A stretch of 15,048 bases of DNA, from assembly GCA_051746765.1 (NCBI GenBank), contig JBNJFK010000033.1, forward strand, positions 1 to 15,048, in the 5' to 3' direction. The DNA is from JBBEBE01 sp051746765 (GTDB taxonomy: Bacteria; Bacteroidota; Rhodothermia; Balneolales; Balneolaceae). This document shows positions 6,821 through 14,178 of the stretch, piece after piece. The notes beneath the pieces are model-generated. The model saw nothing but the letters and a program-made list of their open reading frames with translations. It searched no databases and had not been told where the DNA came from. Each line of letters opens with the position of its first letter. Positions within the stretch are counted from its first letter, which is position 1. Position numbers and translations under genes: made by a program.

Positions 6821-7216
6821 ATGCAAACTGATCCAATTTCAGATTATTTGGCCCGTATTCGAAATGCTCAACAAGCGGGCCATCGTCGGGTAGATATTCC
6901 CGCATCCAAAGTGAAACGTGCGATGACAAAAATCCTTGTCGAAAAGGGTTACATCAACCGATATATCGATATCGAAGATGGAAAGCAGGGAGTCCTCCGT
7001 CTCTTTCTTAAATATGATTCGTACGGACACCCGGTAATCCGGGAGATGAAGCGAATCTCCAAGCCCGGCTTGAGAAAGTATAGAGGGCAGGGTGAGATTC
7101 CAAGATCGTACAACGGTCTGGGAGTTGTGATTGTCTCCACATCCAGTGGAATTATGACAGACAAAGAGGCGAAAAGGCTCAATGTGGGTGGCGAGCTTCT
7201 CTGCAGTGTCTATTAA
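6821..7216 (+). CDS. rpsH: 30S ribosomal protein S8
   Basis: S8 organises the central domain of 16S rRNA and represses the spc operon in E. coli. The 131-residue protein starts with DPISDYLARIRNAQQAGHRRVDIPASKVK. Its C-terminal signature STSSGIMTDKEAKRLNVGGELLCSVY covers about residues 106-131. The ATG at 6821 is preceded by GGAGA at a workable distance. I did not identify an S8-binding hairpin in the flanking mRNA, so autoregulation is only an expectation from the family. Confidence 0.96.
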   Translation: MQTDPISDYLARIRNAQQAGHRRVDIPASKVKRAMTKILVEKGYINRYIDIEDGKQGVLRLFLKYDSYGHPVIREMKRISKPGLRKYRGQGEIPRSYNGLGVVIVSTSSGIMTDKEAKRLNVGGELLCSVY

Positions 7217-7243
7217 TCTTTTGAAGCGAAAGAGAATACGATC

Positions 7244-7798
7244 ATGTCTAGAATAGGAAATCAACCGGTTTCAATTTCTGATAACGTCGAGTTTCAACTT
7301 GGCGCTGACAATATCATCACCGTAAAGGGAGAGAAAGGGAGCGATACGCTTCAATTGGCTCCAGAAATCTCAGTAGAGAAGACGGATGGGGAAATTGTTG
7401 TTCGCCGAAGTAGTGAAGAGAAACGAGTCAAATCTCTTCACGGACTCTACCGTTCATTGATTCACAATATGGTTACGGGTGTATCCGAAGGGTACGTCAA
7501 ACAGCTTGAAGTGATCGGTGTCGGTTTTCGAGTCGCGATGTCTGGCGACGTGTTGGAACTAAACCTTGGATACTCTCACCCGATCTATTTTGTACCACCG
7601 GACGATATTAAAATCGAAGTGGATACAAAATCCAGAAAGAATCCGATTATCAAGGTGAGTGGAATCAATAAAGAGCGTGTTGGACAGGTGAGCGCAAAAT
7701 TACGATCACTCCGGAAGCCTGAACCGTACAAAGGGAAAGGTGTTCGATATCTGGATGAACAGGTCAGACGCAAAGCCGGTAAATCAGCCGCCAAATAA
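7244..7798 (+). CDS. rplF: 50S ribosomal protein L6
   Basis: L6 consists of two related alpha-beta domains and sits near the factor-binding site. The 184-residue length is typical. The N-terminus SRIGNQPVSI, the central HGLYRSLIHNMVTGVSEGYVKQLEVIGVGFR (residues 66-96) and the C-terminal EPYKGKGVRYLDEQVRRKAGKSAAK are diagnostic. The 27-base gap from rpsH is one of the larger in the locus, but it holds only a purine-rich stretch and no promoter motif that I can defend. Confidence 0.97.
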   Translation: MSRIGNQPVSISDNVEFQLGADNIITVKGEKGSDTLQLAPEISVEKTDGEIVVRRSSEEKRVKSLHGLYRSLIHNMVTGVSEGYVKQLEVIGVGFRVAMSGDVLELNLGYSHPIYFVPPDDIKIEVDTKSRKNPIIKVSGINKERVGQVSAKLRSLRKPEPYKGKGVRYLDEQVRRKAGKSAAK

Positions 7799-7817
7799 AC
7801 GATCTAGGATTTGAACG

Positions 7818-8186
7818 ATGGACAGGAACAGATTTAAAAGAGAACGAAGAAACAAGATTCGGCGACGTGTTCGATCCACGATTCACGGAACGTCGGAGCG
7901 ACCAAGACTGGCGATCTACAAAAGCAACAAGCATGTCTATCTTCAATTGATCGATGACATGAAAGGTGAGACTCTGGTGGGAATCTCTTCCAGAAGCAAA
8001 GCCTATCGTGACGAACTTGAAGGAAAGGGAGGGGTTGAACAAGCCCGGTTTCTTGGAAAGGAAGTTGCGAAGTTGGCAAAGGATCGTGGTGTCGAAAAAG
8101 CTGTCTACGATCGTAGTGGCTACAAATATCACGGTATTGTGAAGACGGCTGCAGAAGCCGCTCGCGAAGGTGGACTGGATCTTTAA
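7818..8186 (+). CDS. rplR: 50S ribosomal protein L18
   Basis: L18 binds 5S rRNA together with L5 and anchors it in the central protuberance. The 122-residue product has the basic N-terminus KRERRNKIRRRVRSTIHGT and the family motif RPRLAIYKSNKHVYLQLIDD. It ends in the characteristic YDRSGYKYHGIVKTAAEAAREGGLDL. The C-terminal motif is the clearest identifier. An AGGA patch precedes the ATG. Length and order (L6-L18-S5) are standard. Confidence 0.97.
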   Translation: MDRNRFKRERRNKIRRRVRSTIHGTSERPRLAIYKSNKHVYLQLIDDMKGETLVGISSRSKAYRDELEGKGGVEQARFLGKEVAKLAKDRGVEKAVYDRSGYKYHGIVKTAAEAAREGGLDL

Positions 8187-8203
8187 TATCGAACGGAACG
8201 ACT

Positions 8204-8728
8204 ATGCCCAAGATTAGAAGAAAACACAATATCCCGGCAGCCAATCTCAATCTGGAAGAGAAACTGGTTCACATCAACCGCGTTTCCAAGGTGGTGAAAG
8301 GTGGACGGCGATTCGGTTTCAATGCTATTGTTGTAGTAGGAAACGGAGAAGGTGTTGTTGGTCACGGACTTGGAAAGGCGAATGAAGTAGCGGATGCCAT
8401 TCAAAAAGGGTTTGATGATGCGAAAAAGAATTTAATTCGGATTCCCATTACGCCGGCAGGGAGTATACATCACAGTGTGACCGGGAAAGCCGGTGCTGGG
8501 AAGGTGGTCCTCAGGCCCGCTTCCAGAGGTACGGGGGTAATTGCAGGTGGAGCCGTTAAAGCACTGTTGGATGTTTCTGGAGTTGAGAATATCCTTTCAA
8601 AATCGATCGGATCTTCCAATCCCCACAACATGGTGAAGGCTGCATTTGCAGCCCTGAAACAGTTGAGTGATCCGGCAGAAGTGGCTCAGCGCCGTGGTGT
8701 CAGTGTCAAAAAAGTTTTTGAAGGATAG
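8204..8728 (+). CDS. rpsE: 30S ribosomal protein S5
   Basis: S5 lies at the mRNA entry channel and affects decoding accuracy. The 174-residue product has the N-terminal double-stranded-RNA-binding-like domain with the loop VSKVVKGGRRFGFNA (residues 27-41). Spectinomycin resistance changes map to this loop; it looks wild type. The second domain includes RIPITPAGSIHHSVTGKAGAGKVVLRPASRGTGVIAGG. The next gene should be rpmD (L30), but only 19 bases separate the TAG stop from rplO. Confidence 0.97.
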   Translation: MPKIRRKHNIPAANLNLEEKLVHINRVSKVVKGGRRFGFNAIVVVGNGEGVVGHGLGKANEVADAIQKGFDDAKKNLIRIPITPAGSIHHSVTGKAGAGKVVLRPASRGTGVIAGGAVKALLDVSGVENILSKSIGSSNPHNMVKAAFAALKQLSDPAEVAQRRGVSVKKVFEG

Positions 8729-8747
8729 AATCAGAAGAGGAAGAGAT
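8729..8747 (+). other. rpsE-rplO junction where rpmD (L30) is missing
   Basis: In most bacteria the roughly 60-codon rpmD gene lies between rpsE and rplO. Here the gap is 19 bases, and most of it is the purine run AGAAGAGGAAGAGA (8733-8746) that serves as the rplO ribosome-binding site. There is no room for L30, and no L30-like peptide was found elsewhere in the window. The junction is clean, with no remnant sequence. Confidence 0.85.
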
Positions 8748-9200
8748 ATGAACTTGCATGAACTGAAAGCACCTGCAACGAGTCAACGGAATCGGAAACG
8801 GGTAGGACGCGGACAAGGATCCGGCAGAGGAGAACAGTCCGGTCGTGGTCACAATGGTCAAAAGTCTCGAAGTGGTAGCAAACTGAAGTCCTGGTTCGAA
8901 GGTGGACAGATGCCGCTACAGCGACGAATCCCCAAGTTTGGTTTCACGAACCGATTCCGAAAGGAATACCAGGCGTTGAATGTGGCAACTATTGAGGAGT
9001 TTATTGAAGCCGGTCGACTTCAGGAGACCATCACGTTTCAGGATCTCATTCGTGAAGGACTTGTAGATGACCAGCAACTGATCAAGGTTCTCGGCGAAGG
9101 CGATATCAAGAGCAAAGTGAGCATCGAAGCTCATGCGTTCAGTGCGTCTGCCAAAGAGAAAATCGAGGCAGCTGGTGGAACAATCGTAGAAATCCAATAA
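8748..9200 (+). CDS. rplO: 50S ribosomal protein L15
   Basis: L15 is a late-assembly large-subunit protein with a long basic N-terminal extension that runs into the rRNA core. The ATG at 8748 is chosen because MNLHELKAP is the usual L15 start and a purine-rich Shine-Dalgarno region precedes it. The frame is open back to 8667, but that extension would overlap rpsE. The 150-residue product has the Gly/Arg-rich region KRVGRGQGSGRGEQSGRGHNGQKSR (residues 18-42), then GGQMPLQRRIPKFGF. The C-terminus is SASAKEKIEAAGGTIVEIQ. Confidence 0.96.
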   Translation: MNLHELKAPATSQRNRKRVGRGQGSGRGEQSGRGHNGQKSRSGSKLKSWFEGGQMPLQRRIPKFGFTNRFRKEYQALNVATIEEFIEAGRLQETITFQDLIREGLVDDQQLIKVLGEGDIKSKVSIEAHAFSASAKEKIEAAGGTIVEIQ

Positions 9201-9224
9201 GCATTCTGAATTGAAGGATCTCTG

Positions 9225-10532
9225 ATGAGCGTACTAGATAATTTCAGGAACATCTTCAAGATTCAAGATCTGCGGGAGCGTATTCTATACGTTGTCGGAG
9301 TTTTGATGGTCTACAGAATCGGAACCTTTATCACCATGCCGGGTGTGGATGCATCACAATTGGCAGCGGGGAGCGGGGACGCATCAAGCATTTTGGGACT
9401 CCTGGATATGTTTGTCGGAGGTGCATTTTCTCGAGCGGGTGTTTTTGCACTCGGGATTATGCCATATATCACGGCAGCGATTATCATTCAGTTGATGGGG
9501 GCAACAGTACCCTATTTCCAGAAGTTGCAACGGGAAGGGGAAGAGGGGCGTCGGAAGATTAATCGACTGACCCGCTATGGAACCGTGGGTATCACCGCTG
9601 TTCAAGCCATTGGATTTGCGATCAATTTGATCTCTACGACACCTCAAGCGATTGTCGTAAGCAATACAGCATTTATTCTGACGTCCATTGTCGTTCTTAC
9701 TGCAGGTACGACGTTTGTCATGTGGTTGGGTGAACGCATTACGGATCGTGGAATCGGAAACGGGATCTCCCTGCTAATTATGATCGGGATTATTGCAGCA
9801 CTCCCGACCAACTTTATCAACGAGATCAATACGACATCCAATGCAATTATCCTTTTGATTGAATTGGCCGCTCTGGTTGTTGTCATTACAGCCTGTATCC
9901 TTCTCGTTCAGGGAACTCGAAAGATACCGGTCCAGTATGCGAAACGGGTAGTTGGACGAAAGGTCTATGGTGGAACGACTCAATATCTTCCACTGCGGAT
10001 CAATGCTGCCGGAGTCATGCCGATTATCTTTGCACAGTCGATCATGTTCATCCCAAGTACGGTAGGCACGTTCTTTCCGAACAGTCAGACTGTACAGGCG
10101 ATGACCGCTTGGTCCAGTGATTTTACAGGTGTCGCCTATTCAATTGTTTTCTTTTTTGTCTGCGTCTTCTTCACATTCTTCTATACGGCCATTGCTGTAA
10201 ACCCGAAAGAGATGGCAGACACAATGAAGCGTCAGGGTGGATTCATTCCGGGAGTTCGGCCGGGAAAGCAGACGGTGGACTTTATTGACAACATTTTGAC
10301 ACGAATTACACTCCCTGGATCCATATTTCTCTCTTTTATTGCGATTCTTCCGGCCATCGTTGCCCGAATGGGGGTCACGCCTGGATTTGCAATGTTCTAC
10401 GGAGGGACGAGCCTTCTGATTATTGTGGGTGTGGCGATCGATACACTGCAACAGATTGAAAGCCATTTGATGATGCGTCACTATGATGGGTTCATGAAAA
10501 CAGGGAAGATCAAGGGGCGGCGAAGAGCCTGA
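9225..10532 (+). CDS. secY: preprotein translocase channel subunit SecY
   Basis: SecY forms the protein-conducting channel of the inner membrane with SecE and SecG. The 435-residue product is the usual length, and ten hydrophobic segments can be picked out. Signatures are the plug region GLLDMFVGGAFSRAGVFALG (residues 58-77) and the MWLGERITDRGIGNGISLLI segment (residues 166-185). The cytoplasmic loop NPKEMADTMKRQGGFIPGVRPGKQT (residues 326-350) touches SecA and the ribosome. GAAGGA precedes the ATG. The stop TGA (10530-10532) overlaps the map start, and a second in-frame TGA follows directly. Confidence 0.97.
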   Translation: MSVLDNFRNIFKIQDLRERILYVVGVLMVYRIGTFITMPGVDASQLAAGSGDASSILGLLDMFVGGAFSRAGVFALGIMPYITAAIIIQLMGATVPYFQKLQREGEEGRRKINRLTRYGTVGITAVQAIGFAINLISTTPQAIVVSNTAFILTSIVVLTAGTTFVMWLGERITDRGIGNGISLLIMIGIIAALPTNFINEINTTSNAIILLIELAALVVVITACILLVQGTRKIPVQYAKRVVGRKVYGGTTQYLPLRINAAGVMPIIFAQSIMFIPSTVGTFFPNSQTVQAMTAWSSDFTGVAYSIVFFFVCVFFTFFYTAIAVNPKEMADTMKRQGGFIPGVRPGKQTVDFIDNILTRITLPGSIFLSFIAILPAIVARMGVTPGFAMFYGGTSLLIIVGVAIDTLQQIESHLMMRHYDGFMKTGKIKGRRRA

Positions 10533-11326
10533 TGATTTACTTGAAAAGCCAACCCGAAATCGAAAAAATGCGTGAAGCTGCACAAGTAGTTTCACGAACA
10601 CTGGGAGAGGTCGCCCGGAAAATCGAACCGGGCATCACAACCGGAGAGTTGGATCGGCTGGCAGAAGAGTATATCGCATCACAGGGGGCACGTCCGGCGT
10701 TCAAGGGATATGGTGGAGAGGGCAATCCTTTTCCGGCCACACTCTGTATCTCGGTGAATGAAGAGGTTGTTCACGGGATACCGGGTGAGAGAGTTCTTGA
10801 TGAAGGGGACATTGTGTCTGTGGATTGCGGTGTAGAGAAGGATGGATACTTTGGCGATCATGCCTACACATTTATGGTGGGAGAGTGTGATCCGAAAGCC
10901 AGGGAGTTATTGAAGACAACACTCGAATCGCTGTACAAGGGAATCGAGCAAGCCAAACACGGGAACCGGATGGGGGACCTGTCCAGTGCTGTGCAGGATC
11001 ATTGTGAGTCCAGAGGGTTTGGTGTTGTGAGGGATTTGGTCGGACACGGTTTGGGAAAGAATCTGCATGAAGACCCGTCCGTTCCAAACTTCGGTCGTAG
11101 CGGACGCGGGCCGAGATTGAGAGATGGAATGACACTGGCAGTGGAACCGATGGTCACCATGGGAAGCTGGAAAGTACGAACATTGAAGGATGGATGGACG
11201 GTCGTAACGTCGGACGGGAGTTTGGCCGCACACTTTGAGCACGATATTGTTGTGCGGGAAGGAGAGGCTGAAATTCTAAGTACTTTTGATTATATTGCCG
11301 AGATCACGAAAAACGAAATCGTTTAG
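10532..11326 (+). CDS. map: type I methionine aminopeptidase
   Basis: Map removes the initiator methionine from new proteins as they leave the ribosome. The 264-residue product is a pita-bread fold peptidase. All five metal ligands are visible: Asp98 (VDCG), Asp109 (FGDHAYT), His172 (GHGLG), Glu205 (VEPMV) and Glu236 (HFEHD). The conserved His81 (VVHGIP) lies at the substrate pocket. It lacks the N-terminal SH3-binding zinc finger of the longer type. The C-terminal 15 residues extend slightly beyond the core. The ATG overlaps the secY stop by one base, which suggests coupled translation. Adenylate kinase, often placed between secY and map, is absent here. Confidence 0.96.
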   Translation: MIYLKSQPEIEKMREAAQVVSRTLGEVARKIEPGITTGELDRLAEEYIASQGARPAFKGYGGEGNPFPATLCISVNEEVVHGIPGERVLDEGDIVSVDCGVEKDGYFGDHAYTFMVGECDPKARELLKTTLESLYKGIEQAKHGNRMGDLSSAVQDHCESRGFGVVRDLVGHGLGKNLHEDPSVPNFGRSGRGPRLRDGMTLAVEPMVTMGSWKVRTLKDGWTVVTSDGSLAAHFEHDIVVREGEAEILSTFDYIAEITKNEIV

Positions 11327-11338
11327 GGACTCAATTTC

Positions 11339-11557
11339 ATGGCAAAACAGGAGCCAATAAAGCAGGACGGAGAAATCATCGAAGCACTCCCCAACGCCCA
11401 GTTTCGGGTAGAGCTGGAGAACGGACATGAGATTCTGGCTCATGTGTCAGGAAAAATGAGAATGTACTACATCAAAATTCTTCCAGGAGATCGTGTGCAG
11501 GTAGAGATGTCTCCCTACGATCTTTCCAAGGGTCGAATCACGTATCGATACAAGTAG
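11339..11557 (+). CDS. infA: translation initiation factor IF-1
   Basis: IF-1 is a single OB-fold protein that blocks the ribosomal A site during initiation. At 72 residues, the protein has the standard length and motifs: GEIIEALPNAQFRVELENGHEILAHVSGKMRMYYIKILPGDRVQVEMSPYDLSKGRITYR (residues 11-70). The ATG is 12 bases after the map stop, in a context with no Shine-Dalgarno sequence. The gene order map-infA-rpmJ is common in FCB bacteria. Confidence 0.97.
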   Translation: MAKQEPIKQDGEIIEALPNAQFRVELENGHEILAHVSGKMRMYYIKILPGDRVQVEMSPYDLSKGRITYRYK

Positions 11558-11590
11558 AACATACGGTCAAATCACGTTTGAGGTGACATC

Positions 11591-11707
11591 ATGAAGACCA
11601 GATCATCAGTGAAGAAAAGGAGTTCGGACGACAAAATTGTCAGACGTAAAGGACGCCTTTACGTCATCAACAAAAAGAACCCTCGACATAAACAACGACA
11701 AGGGTAA
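11591..11707 (+). CDS. rpmJ: 50S ribosomal protein L36, zinc-free form
   Basis: L36 is the smallest large-subunit protein. The product is 38 residues: MKTRSSVKKRSSDDKIVRRK followed by GRLYVINKKNPRHKQRQG. It aligns without gaps to the family. The zinc ligands Cys11, Cys14 and Cys27 are replaced by Ser11, Asp14 and Asn27, while His33 remains, so no zinc can bind in the usual way. Bacteroidota L36 proteins are known to have lost some of these cysteines; here all three are gone. GAGGTG at 11580-11585 is a good ribosome-binding site. A pause or leader could exist in the 33-base gap after infA, the largest in the locus. Confidence 0.95.
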   Translation: MKTRSSVKKRSSDDKIVRRKGRLYVINKKNPRHKQRQG

Positions 11708-11719
11708 ACTCATATATCT

Positions 11720-12100
11720 ATGGCAAGAATCGCTGGAATAGACCTTCCCAGACATAAACGTGGTGAGATCAGTCTCACCTACATCTTCGGAATCGGCAGA
11801 AAGACAGCTCAGGATATCCTGGATCAAGCTGGTGTCGATCGATCCGCCAAGGTGGAAGACTGGACAGAAGAGCAGGTGAGTGAGCTTCGACGAATCATTG
11901 ATGGAGAATACAAAGTCGAGGGGGCTCTTCGAACGGAGGTCAATGGCAACATTCGACGTCTGATTGAAACGGGCACCTATCGTGGTGTACGTCACAGGCG
12001 AGGACTTCCTGTTCGTGGACAACGAACGCAGACCAATGCCCGAACCCGTAAAGGGAAACGACGCGCCGTTGCCGGTAAAAAGAAAGCTCCGAAGAAATAA
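11720..12100 (+). CDS. rpsM: 30S ribosomal protein S13
   Basis: S13 lies in the head of the small subunit, contacting P-site tRNA and forming bridges to L5 of the large subunit. The 126-residue protein begins ARIAGIDLPRHKRGEISLTYIFGIG and contains the helix-hairpin-helix-like RKTAQDILDQAGV. The C-terminal signature GTYRGVRHRRGLPVRGQRTQTNARTRKG (residues 85-112) is followed by a Lys/Ala-rich tail that reaches the tRNA. It begins the alpha-type cluster. No ribosome-binding site is visible in the 12-base gap after rpmJ. Confidence 0.97.
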   Translation: MARIAGIDLPRHKRGEISLTYIFGIGRKTAQDILDQAGVDRSAKVEDWTEEQVSELRRIIDGEYKVEGALRTEVNGNIRRLIETGTYRGVRHRRGLPVRGQRTQTNARTRKGKRRAVAGKKKAPKK

Positions 12101-12117
12101 CAAACGATTGAATTGTC

Positions 12118-12537
12118 ATGGCTAAACGACAGAGAAAAACACGCGGAGCAGACAAGAGTACCGCTCGGCGGAAGAAGAGAAAACAGATTGCAGATTCGAA
12201 CGGAATGGCCTTCATCAAGGCGACGTTTAACAATGTAATCGTGACCATTACGGATTCCGGAGGAAACGTCCTCTCTTGGTCGTCTGCAGGAAAGGAAGGC
12301 TTTAAAGGGTCCCGGAAAAATACCCCCTATGCCGCACAGGTTAGTGCCGAAACAGCTGCGTCTGCAGCCTATGAGATGGGGTTGCGTAGAGTAGATGTCT
12401 TCGTGAAAGGACCGGGAAGTGGTCGTGAGGCAGCGATCCGTGCGCTTTCCACGAGCGGTTTGGATGTAAATGTGATTAAAGACCGGACACCGATTCCGCA
12501 CAATGGATGCCGCCCCCCCAAACGACGAAGAGTTTAA
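12118..12537 (+). CDS. rpsK: 30S ribosomal protein S11
   Basis: S11 sits on the platform of the small subunit near the Shine-Dalgarno helix. The 139-residue product has a basic N-terminal stretch (residues 1-25) and the family core FIKATFNNVIVTITDSGGNVLSWSSAG (residues 32-58). The signatures GPGSGREAAIRAL and TPIPHNGCRPPKRRRV complete it. Asn129 in HNGC is the residue that becomes isoaspartate in E. coli S11. The start has no Shine-Dalgarno sequence. The length is slightly above the usual 129 because of the N-terminus. Confidence 0.97.
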   Translation: MAKRQRKTRGADKSTARRKKRKQIADSNGMAFIKATFNNVIVTITDSGGNVLSWSSAGKEGFKGSRKNTPYAAQVSAETAASAAYEMGLRRVDVFVKGPGSGREAAIRALSTSGLDVNVIKDRTPIPHNGCRPPKRRRV

Positions 12538-12556
12538 TCGATAAGGACAGAATTCG

Positions 12557-13162
12557 ATGGCAAGATACAGAGGACCCAAACAGAAGAAAGCGAGACGATT
12601 CAAAGAGCCAATTTTTGGTGCCAGCAAAGCACTGGAAAGAAAGCCGTACGGACCTGGTGAACACGGTCGTTCCAGATTTTCCAGAAAATCTGAATATGCG
12701 ATCCAATTGGAGGAAAAGCAGAAAGCGAAGTACACGTACGGTCTTCTCGAAAAACAGTTTCGCAATCTTTACAAAAAAGCGAGTGCCAAATCCGGTGTTA
12801 CGGATGAGCTCTTGATGCAGTTTCTGGAAGCCCGGCTGGACAATACGGTCTTCCGCATGGGGGTGGCTCGTACGCGCCGACAAGCTCGTCAATTGGTCAG
12901 TCATGGGCACATTGTTGTAAATGGGCACATCGTGGATATTCCATCGTACCATATGAAGCCGGGCGATGTCGTTACAATTCGGCCGAAGTCATCCAATCTT
13001 GAGGTGATTGAGGACTCCATTTCTGGAAGCACGGTAAGTAAATATGGATGGCTCGAATTCGACAAAAAGAGCAAGACCGGGAAATTCCTCAACTATCCGG
13101 CTCTGGAAGAGGTGCCTGAAAACATCAACGTACAGTTGATTATCGAGCTCTACTCCAAATAA
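12557..13162 (+). CDS. rpsD: 30S ribosomal protein S4, zinc-free form
   Basis: S4 starts assembly of the 5' domain of 16S rRNA and regulates the alpha operon in some bacteria. The 201-residue product begins MARYRGPKQKKARRF. It has no cysteines in the N-terminal region, so it is the zinc-free type. The S4 RNA-binding domain starts at about residue 93 (RLDNTVFRMGVARTRRQARQLVSHGHIVVNGHIVDIPSY). It ends with NINVQLIIELYSK. The gene lies 19 bases after rpsK. I did not see an E. coli-style pseudoknot repressor site in front of rpsM. Confidence 0.96.
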   Translation: MARYRGPKQKKARRFKEPIFGASKALERKPYGPGEHGRSRFSRKSEYAIQLEEKQKAKYTYGLLEKQFRNLYKKASAKSGVTDELLMQFLEARLDNTVFRMGVARTRRQARQLVSHGHIVVNGHIVDIPSYHMKPGDVVTIRPKSSNLEVIEDSISGSTVSKYGWLEFDKKSKTGKFLNYPALEEVPENINVQLIIELYSK

Positions 13163-13186
13163 TTCATTTCACCAACTGAGATAACT

Positions 13187-14164
13187 ATGAGCAGTTACAA
13201 TTTGCAAATGCCCGAAAGTCTGGAAGTTGCTGAATCAGATGACAGAGTCGGATCATTTGTACTTCAGCCGCTGGAGCGAGGGTTTGGTACAACGATCGGG
13301 AACTCGTTTCGACGAGTATTGCTCTCGTCCCTTCCAGGTATTGCGATAACCGCAGTGAAGATTGCAGGTGTCGAACATGAGTATTCCAGTATCGAGGGGG
13401 TCAAGGAAGATGTGTACGAGATTATTCTGAATTTGAAGCAAGTCCGCTTCAAGCAGGTGGATCAGAGCAGCGGAATTATCCGATTGAGCATAAAGGGAAC
13501 GGGTACGTTGACCGCTTCGGATATTGGTGAAGCAACGTCTGAGTACGATGTGCTGAACCCGGATCAATTGATCGCTACGCTTTCAGACGATGCAGATCTG
13601 GAGATCGAACTTCATGTCGGTCGTGGCCGTGGATACGTGCCTTCGGAAGATTTTGCTCAGGAAGTAGAAGAGGACGTTAATCTGATGCCGATTGACGCTA
13701 TCTTTACGCCGATCAAGAAGGTGAATTACGAAGTCGATAACGTACGGGTAGGTCAGCGTACAGACTTTGAGAAGTTGACGATGCATGTCGAGACGGATGG
13801 TTCGATTAATGCGAAAGAAGCCCTGACGATTGCCGGTAAAATTCTCAAAGAGCATATCGAGAAGTTTATTACCGAGAAAATTGAGGAGCCATTCGCCAAG
13901 GAAGAAGAAGAGGTGGATGCAGAGAAACAACGCATCACCAGCCTGCTCAAGACCAGTATTGAGGATCTGAATTTGAGTGTTCGGGCATATAATTGTCTGA
14001 AGTCTGCAAATATCAACACGATCGCAGAGCTCGTATCCAGAGACGAACAGGAGCTTCTGAAATTCAGAAACTTTGGTAAAAAGTCATTGGCCGAATTGGT
14101 CGAAGTCATTGAAGAGAAGAACCTCCAGTTTGGCATGGATGTGTCAAAGTATCTGGATAACTAA
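13187..14164 (+). CDS. rpoA: DNA-directed RNA polymerase subunit alpha
   Basis: The alpha subunit dimer is the scaffold for RNA polymerase assembly and contacts upstream DNA and activators. The 325-residue product has the N-terminal assembly domain (about residues 1-235), including LERGFGTTIGNSFRRVLLSSLPGIA. An acidic linker follows (about residues 234-250). The C-terminal domain (about residues 250-320) has a conserved Arg266 in SVRAYNCLKSANI and the KFRNFGKKSLAEL helix. These match the DNA-binding determinants of E. coli R265 and its neighbours. The ATG lies 24 bases after rpsD. Nothing appears truncated. Confidence 0.97.
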   Translation: MSSYNLQMPESLEVAESDDRVGSFVLQPLERGFGTTIGNSFRRVLLSSLPGIAITAVKIAGVEHEYSSIEGVKEDVYEIILNLKQVRFKQVDQSSGIIRLSIKGTGTLTASDIGEATSEYDVLNPDQLIATLSDDADLEIELHVGRGRGYVPSEDFAQEVEEDVNLMPIDAIFTPIKKVNYEVDNVRVGQRTDFEKLTMHVETDGSINAKEALTIAGKILKEHIEKFITEKIEEPFAKEEEEVDAEKQRITSLLKTSIEDLNLSVRAYNCLKSANINTIAELVSRDEQELLKFRNFGKKSLAELVEVIEEKNLQFGMDVSKYLDN

Positions 14165-14178
14165 ACGAGTATTGAGTC

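Noticed and set aside
8667..8747. N-terminal extension of the L15 reading frame
   Set aside because: It overlaps rpsE and adds sequence unlike L15; the MNLHELK start at 8748 has a good ribosome-binding site.
10025..10033. TATCTTTG inside secY, matching the Bacteroidota -7 motif
   Set aside because: No TTTG or TTG lies at the required distance upstream, and it falls within a conserved coding stretch.
11567..11581. Possible hairpin TCAAA-TCACG-TTTGA between infA and rpmJ
   Set aside because: The stem is only five A/T-rich pairs, there is no T run for termination, and its 3' arm runs into the rpmJ ribosome-binding site. It could be chance.
11992..12765. 257-codon open frame on the - strand
   Set aside because: It lies opposite rpsM, rpsK and rpsD, whose + strand products match their families over full length. 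The antisense peptide looks random.
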